NCBI GenBank assembly: GCA_947574055.1
Contig: CANPIC010000021.1
Span: 1-50,039 of the forward strand
Direction: 5' to 3'
DNA from: an uncultured bacterium
GTDB lineage: Bacteria; Bacillota; Clostridia; Lachnospirales; Lachnospiraceae
Length of the DNA stretch: 50,039 nt
Part shown: positions 17,517 through 25,800 of the stretch, in pieces
Layout: each line of letters starts with the position of its first letter
Numbering within the stretch: position 1 is the stretch's first letter
Made by a program: the position numbers and the translations under genes
Notes under the pieces: generated by a model
Databases searched by the model: none
Told to the model about the DNA's origin: nothing
The model's input: only the letters and a program-made list of their open reading frames with translations

Positions 17517-20408
17517 CTAATCAAGATTCAGCTGTAATTGTTCATAATTATCATATAAAAACTCCATTCCAAAACAAATTTCAGTTTTGTTTAATTGTCT
17601 ACTTATTTTTATTTTTACATCTCTATGCAAGTAATCTCTTATCCTTGATTTTCTTATCATCCATTCCTGCCTTCTACTATAAATTGGAAAACGAAGTCGG
17701 ATCAATAGCCTATTTCCCGCAATATCATCTACATCAATTCTATCTGTTTTCCTTTTTAATTCGCTGATCTCAACAGGCTCACCAATCAAATCAATATCTT
17801 TTAATGTTTCATGACACTTATTTCCAAAAGCAGTTTCTATAAGAATATATCCTTTTTCAAATCCCCCTTTATCTTTTTGTTTCTGCATCTTATAATATTC
17901 AAACTCTTTCACTTCACATATTGATTCTGCAAGCAGCCTTCTACTATATTTTCTTATTTCTTTTAACAATAAATTGCATTCTGCAATGTCATAACAATCC
18001 CATATTTTGAATGCTGTCATAAGTATATCCCGTCTATATTTATTACACTGAGTTTCCGGTTTGTTATAATTAGTTTCTTTACCAGCATGACCAAGAATAA
18101 AATCCACTTGCAAATCACATTTTTGTCTTTCCATAGTAACATAAACATTCAGATTCTCAATATTAATCCATCCTTTTTGCTTATCTTTCTCATAAACTGC
18201 CGCATCAAAAGCTATTTTATTTTTTATTTCTCCTATTCTACTCATTCCATCCTTATCGGCAATAATTAATTCTATATTTTTTTGTAAAGAATCGCATACT
18301 TCCTCTAAATCAGCCAACTCCTCAATTATCTCATTTTTGCCAGTAGCTCCGAGCACCTCATATGATTCTTCAATCAATTTATTCTTGATTTCTCTGATCA
18401 AACCTATTCCTCTGATTGAAACACATTTCACTCGTTCTCCTCTGCTTCTTATAATGCTTGGTATCAAATCCCGCACCAATTTATTATATTCTATTTTCTC
18501 TTCGAATTCTCTAATTTCATGCGCACATAAAACAGTAGCTCCCGTACTTATCAACTGATAAAAAGAATGTGCTAACACAGCCCCTTCTAAAAAAATATTA
18601 ACATTTTTTCTTTTACATATAATTCCTACATTTGTAATAAACTTTTTACTTCTCAACAATCCATCATCACGTGGTTGAATACGAACTATGCCAATTTCTC
18701 TTGCCTCCATATCCTGTACTTTTTGTAAATCCTCCTCAGTCTCAATAACAATTTCTTTTTCATAGAAATACTTTTTCTTATAGGATCTATTATAATTGGA
18801 ATTATTTGTGTAATAATAACTATTTCTGTCATATTTTTCATGATACCATGGCATATTATCTGTTCCATAAAAACTACTGTCGATTCCAATAAACCACATA
18901 ATGCTCAATTCTTCGTCTGCCTGCTCAGCTATCTTCCGCGCTCTATACGCAATGTCGCCTATTATTTTTTTATCTGTGATTGTACATTGCCAGTCATATG
19001 GAGGTTTTAACTTTTTCACAACCCATTTTCCATCCTGATCAGGTGCTATAAAATTCTCTTTATAAACCACATCAAACTTAATTTGAAACCTATCTCTGTT
19101 CATTTTACAAGCATTTATTTCTCTCGTATTAACAATAATCCTATCATGAGCATTATAATACAATCCTTCTGGCAATCCCCACAATGTTTGGATCTCCACA
19201 ATTCTCTCCATTGGCTTAGCATTTACAAAAGCTGCAATTTTAGCTGGTATAAAATTATGTAAAATAAATATATACTCATCAATCCCGTCTTTGACCAATA
19301 ACCTGCTTGTTTCAATCAGAAAACGCTCTGCATCTTTTCCATCACGAAGTTCATTACTGCGTTTTGATAACTGAGACCGTTTCAGATCACTACTTGTTAT
19401 ATTCGTTCTAATAACAAGAGATTCTTCTGCCATAACTTGAAGATCTGCAGATAGTTTTTTATTCACATATCCTTTTCTTAACTCTTCAAGTGCATTTTTA
19501 TCATCCAATAGAAATAAAGGAGGAAATTTTTCTCCAACTTCTCTATATAAAAATACATTGTCTATCTTGTGATACTTTCCTTTATCATCTTCCCTAATTC
19601 GTCTTAATATTTGTGGATGAAACTCTTTGCATTTTGTCATTTCAATATCATAGTCATCCGGATTCTCTACTTCCCTGTATGGCACATCAAAATCACACTG
19701 CACCAAATAAACCTCATCTCTGCAACAAATAAACTCTAAATGAACTCTCTTTTTCTTGAACATTTCGTAATAAAATGCTCCTGAAACTTTTAATGCATCC
19801 GCCAATTTCCCACCCTTCAAAGATAAAGGTTTCTTCTTGTATAACTCCAAATCATAAGTTTTTCTCCAATTTCTTAAAGAAATTTTTTGAGTTATTACCT
19901 CACCATTTTCATCCTTGTATTCTACTATAAAATCTCTATTTTCTTTAGCAAACCGTCGTTCATTAGACATATGTCCTGACACACTGCTTTTCTTCCACAT
20001 CTGAATGATAAATGGCATTCCTTCTTCTTGTAATCCTTCATATCCTTTTAATCTGTCAACAAGTTCATATAATCGTTCAGGTAATTCTTGAATGGTTGTT
20101 TCTAATGACTCATACTTTCCACGCTCTGTCATTCCCTCTTGTATTCCAGATGATCGAATAATAAGATTGTCACCTAGACTCAATATACGAATTGTTTCAA
20201 ATATATTTTTTAAATATAAATCCAATATAGTATGATTTTGTTTCTTATTGCAGAACTCCATAAAAAAGAAACGATCTATAACAAAAAAAGGCAATGTCCA
20301 CGCCTCTGGCATCTGACAAAGCCCATATGCTTTCTGTCCCACATCTTCTGTACTTACCTCTTCTGAACATTTCTTCTCTATTTTATATTTCGTTACAATC
20401 CACAACAT
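17517..20408 (-). CDS. PEP-synthase-like ATP-grasp / phosphohistidine / MazG-like fusion protein
   Basis: 963 aa, last gene of the AT-rich operon; no named family known to me for the whole protein. Residues about 20-515 resemble the ATP-binding half of PEP synthase or pyruvate phosphate dikinase: VGQKAYGL, LIIRSSGIQEGM, a second arginine block LVIRTNITSSDL, and LHNFIPAKIAAFVNAKP. About 595-630 looks like the swivelling phosphohistidine domain (GAVLAHSFYQLISTGATVL), with the catalytic histidine and the glycine nine residues later kept. Directly behind it, about 640-740, is a MazG-like nucleotide pyrophosphohydrolase segment (YNKLVRDLIPSIIRSRGE, EEL.DLEEV). The last 220 residues match nothing I know. 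The PEP-binding TIM barrel is absent. AGAGG before ATG 20408 favours this start over ATG 20414. Codon use is clearly more AT-rich than in prmA. Confidence 0.85.
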   Translation of the reverse strand: MLWIVTKYKIEKKCSEEVSTEDVGQKAYGLCQMPEAWTLPFFVIDRFFFMEFCNKKQNHTILDLYLKNIFETIRILSLGDNLIIRSSGIQEGMTERGKYESLETTIQELPERLYELVDRLKGYEGLQEEGMPFIIQMWKKSSVSGHMSNERRFAKENRDFIVEYKDENGEVITQKISLRNWRKTYDLELYKKKPLSLKGGKLADALKVSGAFYYEMFKKKRVHLEFICCRDEVYLVQCDFDVPYREVENPDDYDIEMTKCKEFHPQILRRIREDDKGKYHKIDNVFLYREVGEKFPPLFLLDDKNALEELRKGYVNKKLSADLQVMAEESLVIRTNITSSDLKRSQLSKRSNELRDGKDAERFLIETSRLLVKDGIDEYIFILHNFIPAKIAAFVNAKPMERIVEIQTLWGLPEGLYYNAHDRIIVNTREINACKMNRDRFQIKFDVVYKENFIAPDQDGKWVVKKLKPPYDWQCTITDKKIIGDIAYRARKIAEQADEELSIMWFIGIDSSFYGTDNMPWYHEKYDRNSYYYTNNSNYNRSYKKKYFYEKEIVIETEEDLQKVQDMEAREIGIVRIQPRDDGLLRSKKFITNVGIICKRKNVNIFLEGAVLAHSFYQLISTGATVLCAHEIREFEEKIEYNKLVRDLIPSIIRSRGERVKCVSIRGIGLIREIKNKLIEESYEVLGATGKNEIIEELADLEEVCDSLQKNIELIIADKDGMSRIGEIKNKIAFDAAVYEKDKQKGWINIENLNVYVTMERQKCDLQVDFILGHAGKETNYNKPETQCNKYRRDILMTAFKIWDCYDIAECNLLLKEIRKYSRRLLAESICEVKEFEYYKMQKQKDKGGFEKGYILIETAFGNKCHETLKDIDLIGEPVEISELKRKTDRIDVDDIAGNRLLIRLRFPIYSRRQEWMIRKSRIRDYLHRDVKIKISRQLNKTEICFGMEFLYDNYEQLQLNLD

Positions 20409-20973
20409 CGTCATCCTCTTTCTTCTCTACTTCAATTAGTTCGTTTATTTTATCTCTGTTCACAGTATTATCTGGTTTGAGAAATAACACACATGCGACA
20501 TCGTACATTTTGCTCACCGCTTCATCAGAGAAATAACCCGTCAAAAATCCGATCGTAACTGCAAGCGAACTTGAAGATGAAACATCTTTAATCATAATTG
20601 CAGCCATAATAACAGAAAGAGATACCGCAATAAGCGGAGAAAAAAAACGCCAGTAAACCCGGTCCTCATTCCACAGCCCTCTAGCCACTACACGATAAAA
20701 ATATTTCATTCCAAATGTAGCGCCACCTAACAATCCTGAACCGACACAATACACTATTTTATGAAAAACAATCCTCCTGTCCCCTGTCAGATTCAAAATG
20801 TTCTCAAAAAAACACAAAAAATTTAATAATAATCCTAACATGGCCAATAACATAAGTACAGTAATATAAACGGCATCTCTTTTAATTTTTTTCTGACACT
20901 GTCCGTCCTTATATCTTGTCTCATAATCACCCTTCTCTCGCCCATCACTGGACAACGCTTCTTTTTCTCTCAT
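20383..20973 (-). CDS. Multi-pass membrane protein of the AT-rich operon
   Basis: 196 aa. Hydrophobic segments at about 34-56, 69-92, 108-129 and 136-150, with a charged N-terminus and a soluble acidic C-terminus. The pattern PLIAVSLSVIMAAIM followed by IGFLTGYFSDEAVSKM recalls a widespread small membrane family ending in a GF.aGFs-type motif, as remembered, not searched. It starts 2 bases after the HIT gene stop and overlaps the downstream ATP-grasp/MazG gene by 26 bases, so all three are co-translated. It could be a membrane effector or anchor for that protein; no function can be read from sequence alone. Confidence 0.85.
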   Translation of the reverse strand: MREKEALSSDGREKGDYETRYKDGQCQKKIKRDAVYITVLMLLAMLGLLLNFLCFFENILNLTGDRRIVFHKIVYCVGSGLLGGATFGMKYFYRVVARGLWNEDRVYWRFFSPLIAVSLSVIMAAIMIKDVSSSSSLAVTIGFLTGYFSDEAVSKMYDVACVLFLKPDNTVNRDKINELIEVEKKEDDDVVDCNEI

Positions 20974-20974
20974 A

Positions 20975-21607
20975 TTACCTCACCAGTGACCAAAATGTTT
21001 TCTCACTTATTTCCATAAAATCATACTTTTTATAATCAAAATGGTCTTCACAACCTTCTTCTCTTGCAAGCAATTTCCTAAAAAATTGTGACTCTGTTTT
21101 CCTAATTTTATGTATGTAACCTTTCGTCCTTCTAATATCTGTCACATCTTCCGCGTAAAACCAATACTCCCCTTTCCCTACTTCACTATCAATATTATCA
21201 ATATGACATTCCTCCCACAAATATCCGCTCTTCTGCATCTCACCCAAAATAGATCCTTGGTAGGGAAGAATATGCAAGTGTGCATGGTTAGTCCCACAAG
21301 AAGTCACCGATCCCTCATGGTTAGCGCCATGTTCAAATATAATACACCGGTTACCATACACCTCATTAATGCGCTTTATTATTTCATTGGTTATAGAAAC
21401 AAAATCTGCATCTAAATAATGATTCCTCATAGAAAAATCATGTTTTCTGGGTATGACAAGTATCCAACCTTCTAAAAAAGCACCTACACTTGCTAATACC
21501 ATATATTTTTCATTTTGTAAAATCGGATGATTAATACTCATTGAACTGTATACACCCTGAAATATCCTACAAAATCTACATTCATCACATATTAGTTGAT
21601 ATGCCAT
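20975..21607 (-). CDS. HIT family protein
   Basis: 210 aa. The histidine-triad motif HAHLHILP (H108, H110, H112) is intact and is preceded by IIFEHGANHEGSVTSCGTNH, typical for nucleotide hydrolases or transferases acting on phosphoanhydride or phosphoramidate bonds. N-terminal CDECRFC could bind zinc. ATG 21607 is chosen because AAAGGA lies 9 bases before it; earlier in-frame ATGs overlap the methyltransferase or touch the ribosome site. Second gene of the operon, 13 bases after the methyltransferase. The C-terminal 80 residues are longer than in simple HIT proteins. Confidence 0.88.
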   Translation of the reverse strand: MAYQLICDECRFCRIFQGVYSSMSINHPILQNEKYMVLASVGAFLEGWILVIPRKHDFSMRNHYLDADFVSITNEIIKRINEVYGNRCIIFEHGANHEGSVTSCGTNHAHLHILPYQGSILGEMQKSGYLWEECHIDNIDSEVGKGEYWFYAEDVTDIRRTKGYIHKIRKTESQFFRKLLAREEGCEDHFDYKKYDFMEISEKTFWSLVR

Positions 21608-21620
21608 AGCTTTCATTCCT

Positions 21621-22490
21621 TTAAATAATACTAATCTTTGTTTTTTGTTCTTGCAAATCATATTCGGGACATAGTTTCCCATCCTTAAAAATCACAATTT
21701 CACTCTTTACATGACTTGTCACAATACTGTATATTAAATCATATACTCTGTAATAATTATCCTTATATATTTCTTTTATCTCTTCTGCATCATCATATGT
21801 TATGATCCACTCACATGTCACTTTTCGTTTTATTATTTCAGCTATATCCATATGATCTTTTTTCGACAGACAGTTTTTATACAGTCTGCTCCCTTTATTG
21901 AAATACGGAGGATCAAAGTATACAAAAGCATTGTCTCCATATTGAGATATAATCCCTGATATAAATGATCTCACTTCTTTGTTGTATACACGGATCGATT
22001 TTTTGTACAACGCAATAGCTTCTATTCTTCTGATCAAGTTATCTTTATTATATCTGGCATCAAGCAAGTAATTTCCCTGTTGCTGATATCCACCAATCGG
22101 ACCTGCACTCAATATTCCTGATCGATTTGTCCGGTTAAGAAAAAAAGTGGCAAATGCCAACTCAACTGAGTATTTTCCCGCACACTCCATATAGATCTGC
22201 TTCTGCTTATGCCACTCTTTGATATTAACTTCTGTATTTTCAATCAGACTGACTAAACTTCCAGTATCGTTAACAACAGCACGCCAAAAGGAATACACTG
22301 CCTTATCATAGTCATTAATGACAATGTTTTTGACTTCTCCAGAAAATAATAATTCTAGAGCAACTCCGGCACCGCCGGCGAAAGGCTCTATATAGGTATC
22401 AATTTTTTCTGATAACCTATGAATAACTTTCTTTACATAAGGCGCAAATTTAGCCTTACCTCCCGGATACCTGAGTGGTGAATAATTCAT
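21621..22490 (-). CDS. D12-class N6-adenine DNA methyltransferase (Dam-like)
   Basis: 289 aa. Motif X is SPLRYPGGKAKF, motif I YIEPFAGGAGVALEL, the acidic loop VINDYDKAVYSFW, and the catalytic motif IV YFDPPYFNKG (DPPY at 193-196). FFLNRTNRSGILSAGP is also typical of the Dam/DpnM group. The recognition sequence cannot be read here. GGAGGTGATCAAA precedes ATG 22490. No cognate endonuclease follows. Instead it leads an operon with HIT, membrane and ATP-grasp/MazG genes, so it may mark self DNA for that system or be a solitary methylase. Markedly AT-rich. Confidence 0.93.
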   Translation of the reverse strand: MNYSPLRYPGGKAKFAPYVKKVIHRLSEKIDTYIEPFAGGAGVALELLFSGEVKNIVINDYDKAVYSFWRAVVNDTGSLVSLIENTEVNIKEWHKQKQIYMECAGKYSVELAFATFFLNRTNRSGILSAGPIGGYQQQGNYLLDARYNKDNLIRRIEAIALYKKSIRVYNKEVRSFISGIISQYGDNAFVYFDPPYFNKGSRLYKNCLSKKDHMDIAEIIKRKVTCEWIITYDDAEEIKEIYKDNYYRVYDLIYSIVTSHVKSEIVIFKDGKLCPEYDLQEQKTKISII

Positions 22491-22516
22491 TTTGATCACC
22501 TCCGGTTCCATCACAT

Positions 22517-22530
22517 ACTATCTCACTATC
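22517..22530. repeat. Short direct repeat at the start site of the methyltransferase operon
   Basis: ACTATC occurs twice, 8 bases apart (22517-22522 and 22525-22530), just downstream of the -10. It could be an operator; the evidence is only its position. Confidence 0.3.
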
Positions 22531-22559
22531 AGTATACCTATTTTTTCTTTTTTAGTCAA
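22531..22559 (-). promoter_or_regulatory. Promoter of the four-gene AT-rich operon
   Basis: Minus strand: TTGACT (22554-22559), 17-nt spacer, TATACT (22531-22536). It is the only clear promoter upstream of the operon, about 40 bases before the methyltransferase start. Confidence 0.75.
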
Positions 22560-22637
22560 TTACTCCTTTTTCCAAAAATTCAGTTCCCACCTCCATCCGA
22601 CAGCATATGATAAATAAACGCTAAAAAGGACTGCACC

Positions 22638-23540
22638 ATGTATTTCTTTTTCGGATTCTTTATCCTTTTCTGTATTATTTTCTGTGTTCTGAATCATCAC
22701 AGGAAAAAGCACATCATCTGTAAGGTCCGCAACATGGACAACTGCGAAAAAGTATGCACACTGAACGAACTGCTGCGCCCTTTCGGTTTTTCCTATCTTC
22801 TGGATCAGGATATCGTTACCTCCAGGCAGGACGCCTGGCAGCGCGAATTCGGTTATTGTGCTCTCTTTGACAAGACCGCGCCCCACTTCAATATGGTCTT
22901 TGACTGTGAACCGATCTATTTTAACTACCATGGTAAGACCTGGCTGATCGAATTCTGGAAGGGGCAGTATGGGATCAATACAGGTGGGGAGATCGGCATT
23001 TATCATGCAGATTGCATCCTCTCCCCGCAGCAATATGACCGGGCGCTATTCCACAGTGTATCGGATGAGGAAATGCTGTATATGTCCATGCAGCTGTTTT
23101 ACAAATGCAGGCTTCTCTTTTCCATACGTGGTGTGCGCTGGTGGCTGACCGGTTTTGATGTGGGACACTTTTGCGAGCCGGGCGATCTGACCATGAAGAT
23201 CTCCGTTACGTTCCCCAATGCCTGTATGCTCAAAGCCTTTCTTGACGGCCTGATCCACAGTGGTTATCCGGAGTGTTCCCTCTGTGTCTGCGATCTGACA
23301 GTCTGCTTTACCTTTGCCAGACCCTATACCACCCAGCACCGCCCTGGATTCTGCTCCTGGTTGTCCCAGCTGGAAAACCGTCTGTTCTGCAGCATCTATC
23401 TGTATATCACGAGGCCGTTTTGCTGTACGCTTGATAAACTGCTCTATCTTTATTATTTTCTGCCCGCCTGTTTCCGTCATCTGCTCCGTTTTCGCAGATG
23501 CAGAAAGCAGAAATGCCCGCGGCATGGGAGGCGCTGCTGA
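22638..23540 (+). CDS. DUF4474 domain protein
   Basis: 300 aa. One N-terminal membrane helix (YFFFGFFILFCIIFCVLN), then the DUF4474 core: LLRPFGFSYLLDQDIVTSRQ, FGYCALFDKTAPHFNMVFDC, WLIEFWKGQYGINTGGEIG. This family is typical of Lachnospiraceae and related Clostridia, function unknown. The C-terminus is unusually rich in cysteine and arginine. AAAAGGACTGCACC precedes the ATG. Its stop TGA overlaps the ATG of the phosphoesterase by one base, so the two are coupled. Confidence 0.88.
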   Translation: MYFFFGFFILFCIIFCVLNHHRKKHIICKVRNMDNCEKVCTLNELLRPFGFSYLLDQDIVTSRQDAWQREFGYCALFDKTAPHFNMVFDCEPIYFNYHGKTWLIEFWKGQYGINTGGEIGIYHADCILSPQQYDRALFHSVSDEEMLYMSMQLFYKCRLLFSIRGVRWWLTGFDVGHFCEPGDLTMKISVTFPNACMLKAFLDGLIHSGYPECSLCVCDLTVCFTFARPYTTQHRPGFCSWLSQLENRLFCSIYLYITRPFCCTLDKLLYLYYFLPACFRHLLRFRRCRKQKCPRHGRRC

Positions 23541-24448
23541 TGAGTCCCGCACTGACCCCCACTGCCCGCAGCCACAGCCGTATTGCCAGAGCCTTCGATG
23601 GCGCCCTGCGGCTGCCCCTGCACCCCGGTTCCAGATATATCCTGCTCAGTGACTGCCACCGGGGTGTGGGCAATGCCAATGATAATTTTCTGAAAAACGA
23701 ATATCTCTATCTGGCGGCGCTGCAATATTATTACTGCCGGGAATTTACCTGCCTGGAACTGGGCGATGGCGATGAATTGTGGGAAAACCGTTCTTTCCAA
23801 AAGATCAAAGAAATGCACCCCCGCAGCTTTGAAATGCTGTCACGCTTCTACAGCGCCGGGCGGCTGTATGCCATCTATGGGAACCACGATATCATCAAAA
23901 AGCAAAACCGCTTCCGCCACACCCATCTGCATACCTACTACTGCGACCGCACACTGCGGGAACAACCGCTCTGCCCCGGCATTACCTTTTATCCTGGCAT
24001 CATCCTGCAGGATACAAAAGGGATCATGGATATCTATCTCACCCATGGTCATCAGGCTGACCCGCTGAACAGCACCTTCTGGCCGCTCGCCCGCTTTCTG
24101 GTCCGTTATTTCTGGCGGCCTCTGGAAAAGCTGGGCATCCCCGATCCCACCAGCGCAGCTAAAAACAACCGCAAAAAGAAAAAATCCGAACAGCGCCTGA
24201 CAAAATGGGCCACGGATCAGCATCATATTCTGGTGACCGGCCATACCCATCATCCCATGATCGGCACCAGACAATCCCCTTACTGCAACACCGGCAGCTG
24301 TATCCATCCCACCGGCATCACCGGCATAGAAATCGAAAACCGCTGCCTCACTCTGGTCAAATGGAGCACCCAGGCACGCTCGGATCTGCTTTTGCAGGCC
24401 GGACGGGAAGTGCTGGGAAATACGGTATGCGTAGATGAATTCAGATAA
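23540..24448 (+). CDS. Calcineurin-like metallophosphoesterase
   Basis: 302 aa. The metal-binding motifs of the family are present in order: ILLSDCHRGVG (D.H), LELGDGDELWE (GD), AIYGNHDIIKK (GNHD), LTHGHQAD (GH) and VTGHTHHPMIG (GHTH). The substrate is unknown; the organisation resembles UDP-2,3-diacylglucosamine hydrolase-like phosphoesterases. ATG 23540 overlaps the DUF4474 stop, with GGGAGG eight bases upstream; the earlier in-frame ATG at 23498 has no such site. It ends before the terminator at 24457-24495. Confidence 0.9.
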   Translation: MSPALTPTARSHSRIARAFDGALRLPLHPGSRYILLSDCHRGVGNANDNFLKNEYLYLAALQYYYCREFTCLELGDGDELWENRSFQKIKEMHPRSFEMLSRFYSAGRLYAIYGNHDIIKKQNRFRHTHLHTYYCDRTLREQPLCPGITFYPGIILQDTKGIMDIYLTHGHQADPLNSTFWPLARFLVRYFWRPLEKLGIPDPTSAAKNNRKKKKSEQRLTKWATDQHHILVTGHTHHPMIGTRQSPYCNTGSCIHPTGITGIEIENRCLTLVKWSTQARSDLLLQAGREVLGNTVCVDEFR

Positions 24449-24456
24449 AATAAAAT

Positions 24457-24495
24457 AAGATGCGGCCGGTCTGTATCCGGTCCGCATCTTTTTAT
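24457..24495. terminator. Intrinsic terminator between convergent genes
   Basis: AGATGCGG-C-CGG pairs with CCG-GT-CCGCATCT around a short loop and is followed by TTTTTATTT on the plus strand. The left flank TAAAATAAAATA gives a partly U-rich tail on the minus strand too. Confidence 0.8.
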
Positions 24496-24502
24496 TTCCA
24501 TC

Positions 24503-25114
24503 TCAGACTTTCTTTACTTTCACCGGCTTTTTCATCTTTCCGGTCACTTCGACATGATGCGCGGTATTGATCTCATCCATCCAGGCATCCTTCCATATTT
24601 CAAATGCTTTTGCCTCATCCGACTGGATGATATTGACGGGATGGAACTTATCATCATTGAGGTTTTCCGGCAAAACCGAGACGGATAACAGTTCCTTCTG
24701 ATGCATGTCGTAGAGTTCCACCCAGGTCGTGCCCTTCTTGCTGTTGACAATAGCCACATCCTTTTTCTCAATACAGAACGCATTGGAATAGCTGATGTCC
24801 CCGCCTTCACAGGACAAAGGCACCACGTAAAGGCGCTCCGGATGAAAAGCAAGTCCGTAAAACCAATAAGAGGTCGTGGATTTCTTCCCCTGATAGGTGG
24901 TCCATTCCCAGCATCCATAGGCTCTTGTATAGTTATCCACATCCGGAACGGCTCTCTGCAGAATGTTCCATACAGTCTCCCGGTCTCCGCCGCTCATGGC
25001 TTTTTTCCTGTTTATTTTGTCTTTGATCACGACATAAACTGCAATGATCGCAATCAATCCTACCGTAATCGCAATCATCTGTGGCACTGTTAATCCGTAA
25101 TATGTAGTCTCCAT
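24503..25114 (-). CDS. Hypothetical protein with one N-terminal membrane helix
   Basis: 203 aa, no family recognised. Helix at about 10-31 (VPQMIAITVGLIAIIAVYVV), then a soluble domain starting with SGGDRETVWNILQRAVPDV and rich in aromatic residues (YGCWEWTTYQGKKSTTSYW). The soluble part is predicted to face the cytoplasm. CAGGAGAATCGAAC precedes ATG 25114. The next gene to the right is another small membrane protein, so the two may form a pair. Confidence 0.75.
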   Translation of the reverse strand: METTYYGLTVPQMIAITVGLIAIIAVYVVIKDKINRKKAMSGGDRETVWNILQRAVPDVDNYTRAYGCWEWTTYQGKKSTTSYWFYGLAFHPERLYVVPLSCEGGDISYSNAFCIEKKDVAIVNSKKGTTWVELYDMHQKELLSVSVLPENLNDDKFHPVNIIQSDEAKAFEIWKDAWMDEINTAHHVEVTGKMKKPVKVKKV

Positions 25115-25234
25115 GTTCGATTCTCCTGCTTTTAAGTTCTGCATCTGCCTTTCCGCGGAGTATTTGCGGCCATTTTAGGCCATGTCCATAAATTCCTCCC
25201 GGTATCGCATGGTCCGATGCTGTTATTTGTTATG

Positions 25235-25678
25235 TTAATGATTCATGTATGCTCTGTTAAATTGTTTTTTAGGACTTTGCACATAGGTAACATCAAATAC
25301 TCTCCGGTTCGTATCCATAAGAACACTGCGAAAAAGGCCGCCATACGTGTGGTCACGCCATCCCACCTGCCCCAGATCCGACCAGAAATATGTCTTTTTC
25401 CGATACCGGATCCCATATTCGTAAAAAGCCAGATACTCGCGCAGATGTATCAATGGATATAACCCAAATACCATCGTCAGAACCAGATTCACCACAATAG
25501 TGGTCATTTCAGGAGGTATATCATCCCATTGCCTGATCGCCGCAATCCCGCCAAAATTCATAATATCCAGCAGGATGCAGAACGCAGTCCTCCATCCGAC
25601 CTGAATCGCAATCTTAACTTTGTCGGCAGGACATTCTGTCAGCTTACGGCCAAGCTGCCCTTCCGTCTCCAAAGCCAT
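25235..25678 (-). CDS. Small hypothetical membrane protein
   Basis: 147 aa with two likely membrane helices (GWRTAFCILLDIMNFGGIAA and TTIVVNLVLTMVFGLYPLI) and a C-terminal domain carrying YEYGIRYRKKTYFWSDLGQV. This is a PH-like or DUF6585-like pattern that I cannot assign firmly. GGGAGGTGAGGGG precedes the ATG. Unknown function. Confidence 0.72.
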   Translation of the reverse strand: MALETEGQLGRKLTECPADKVKIAIQVGWRTAFCILLDIMNFGGIAAIRQWDDIPPEMTTIVVNLVLTMVFGLYPLIHLREYLAFYEYGIRYRKKTYFWSDLGQVGWRDHTYGGLFRSVLMDTNRRVFDVTYVQSPKKQFNRAYMNH

Positions 25679-25800
25679 CCCCTCACCTCCCCTCTCTTAT
25701 CCCGCATTGAGAAGCATCTATGCTTATTTTACCTGCTTTCCCGGAAACAATCAACAGGAAAAAAGGGAGGGCACCAAGCATAAACATCTTTCTGCAAGAA

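Noticed and set aside
22560-22637. Plus-strand promoter for the DUF4474 gene
   Set aside because: TATGAT at 22606 has no acceptable -35 and no TG extension, so I do not list it.
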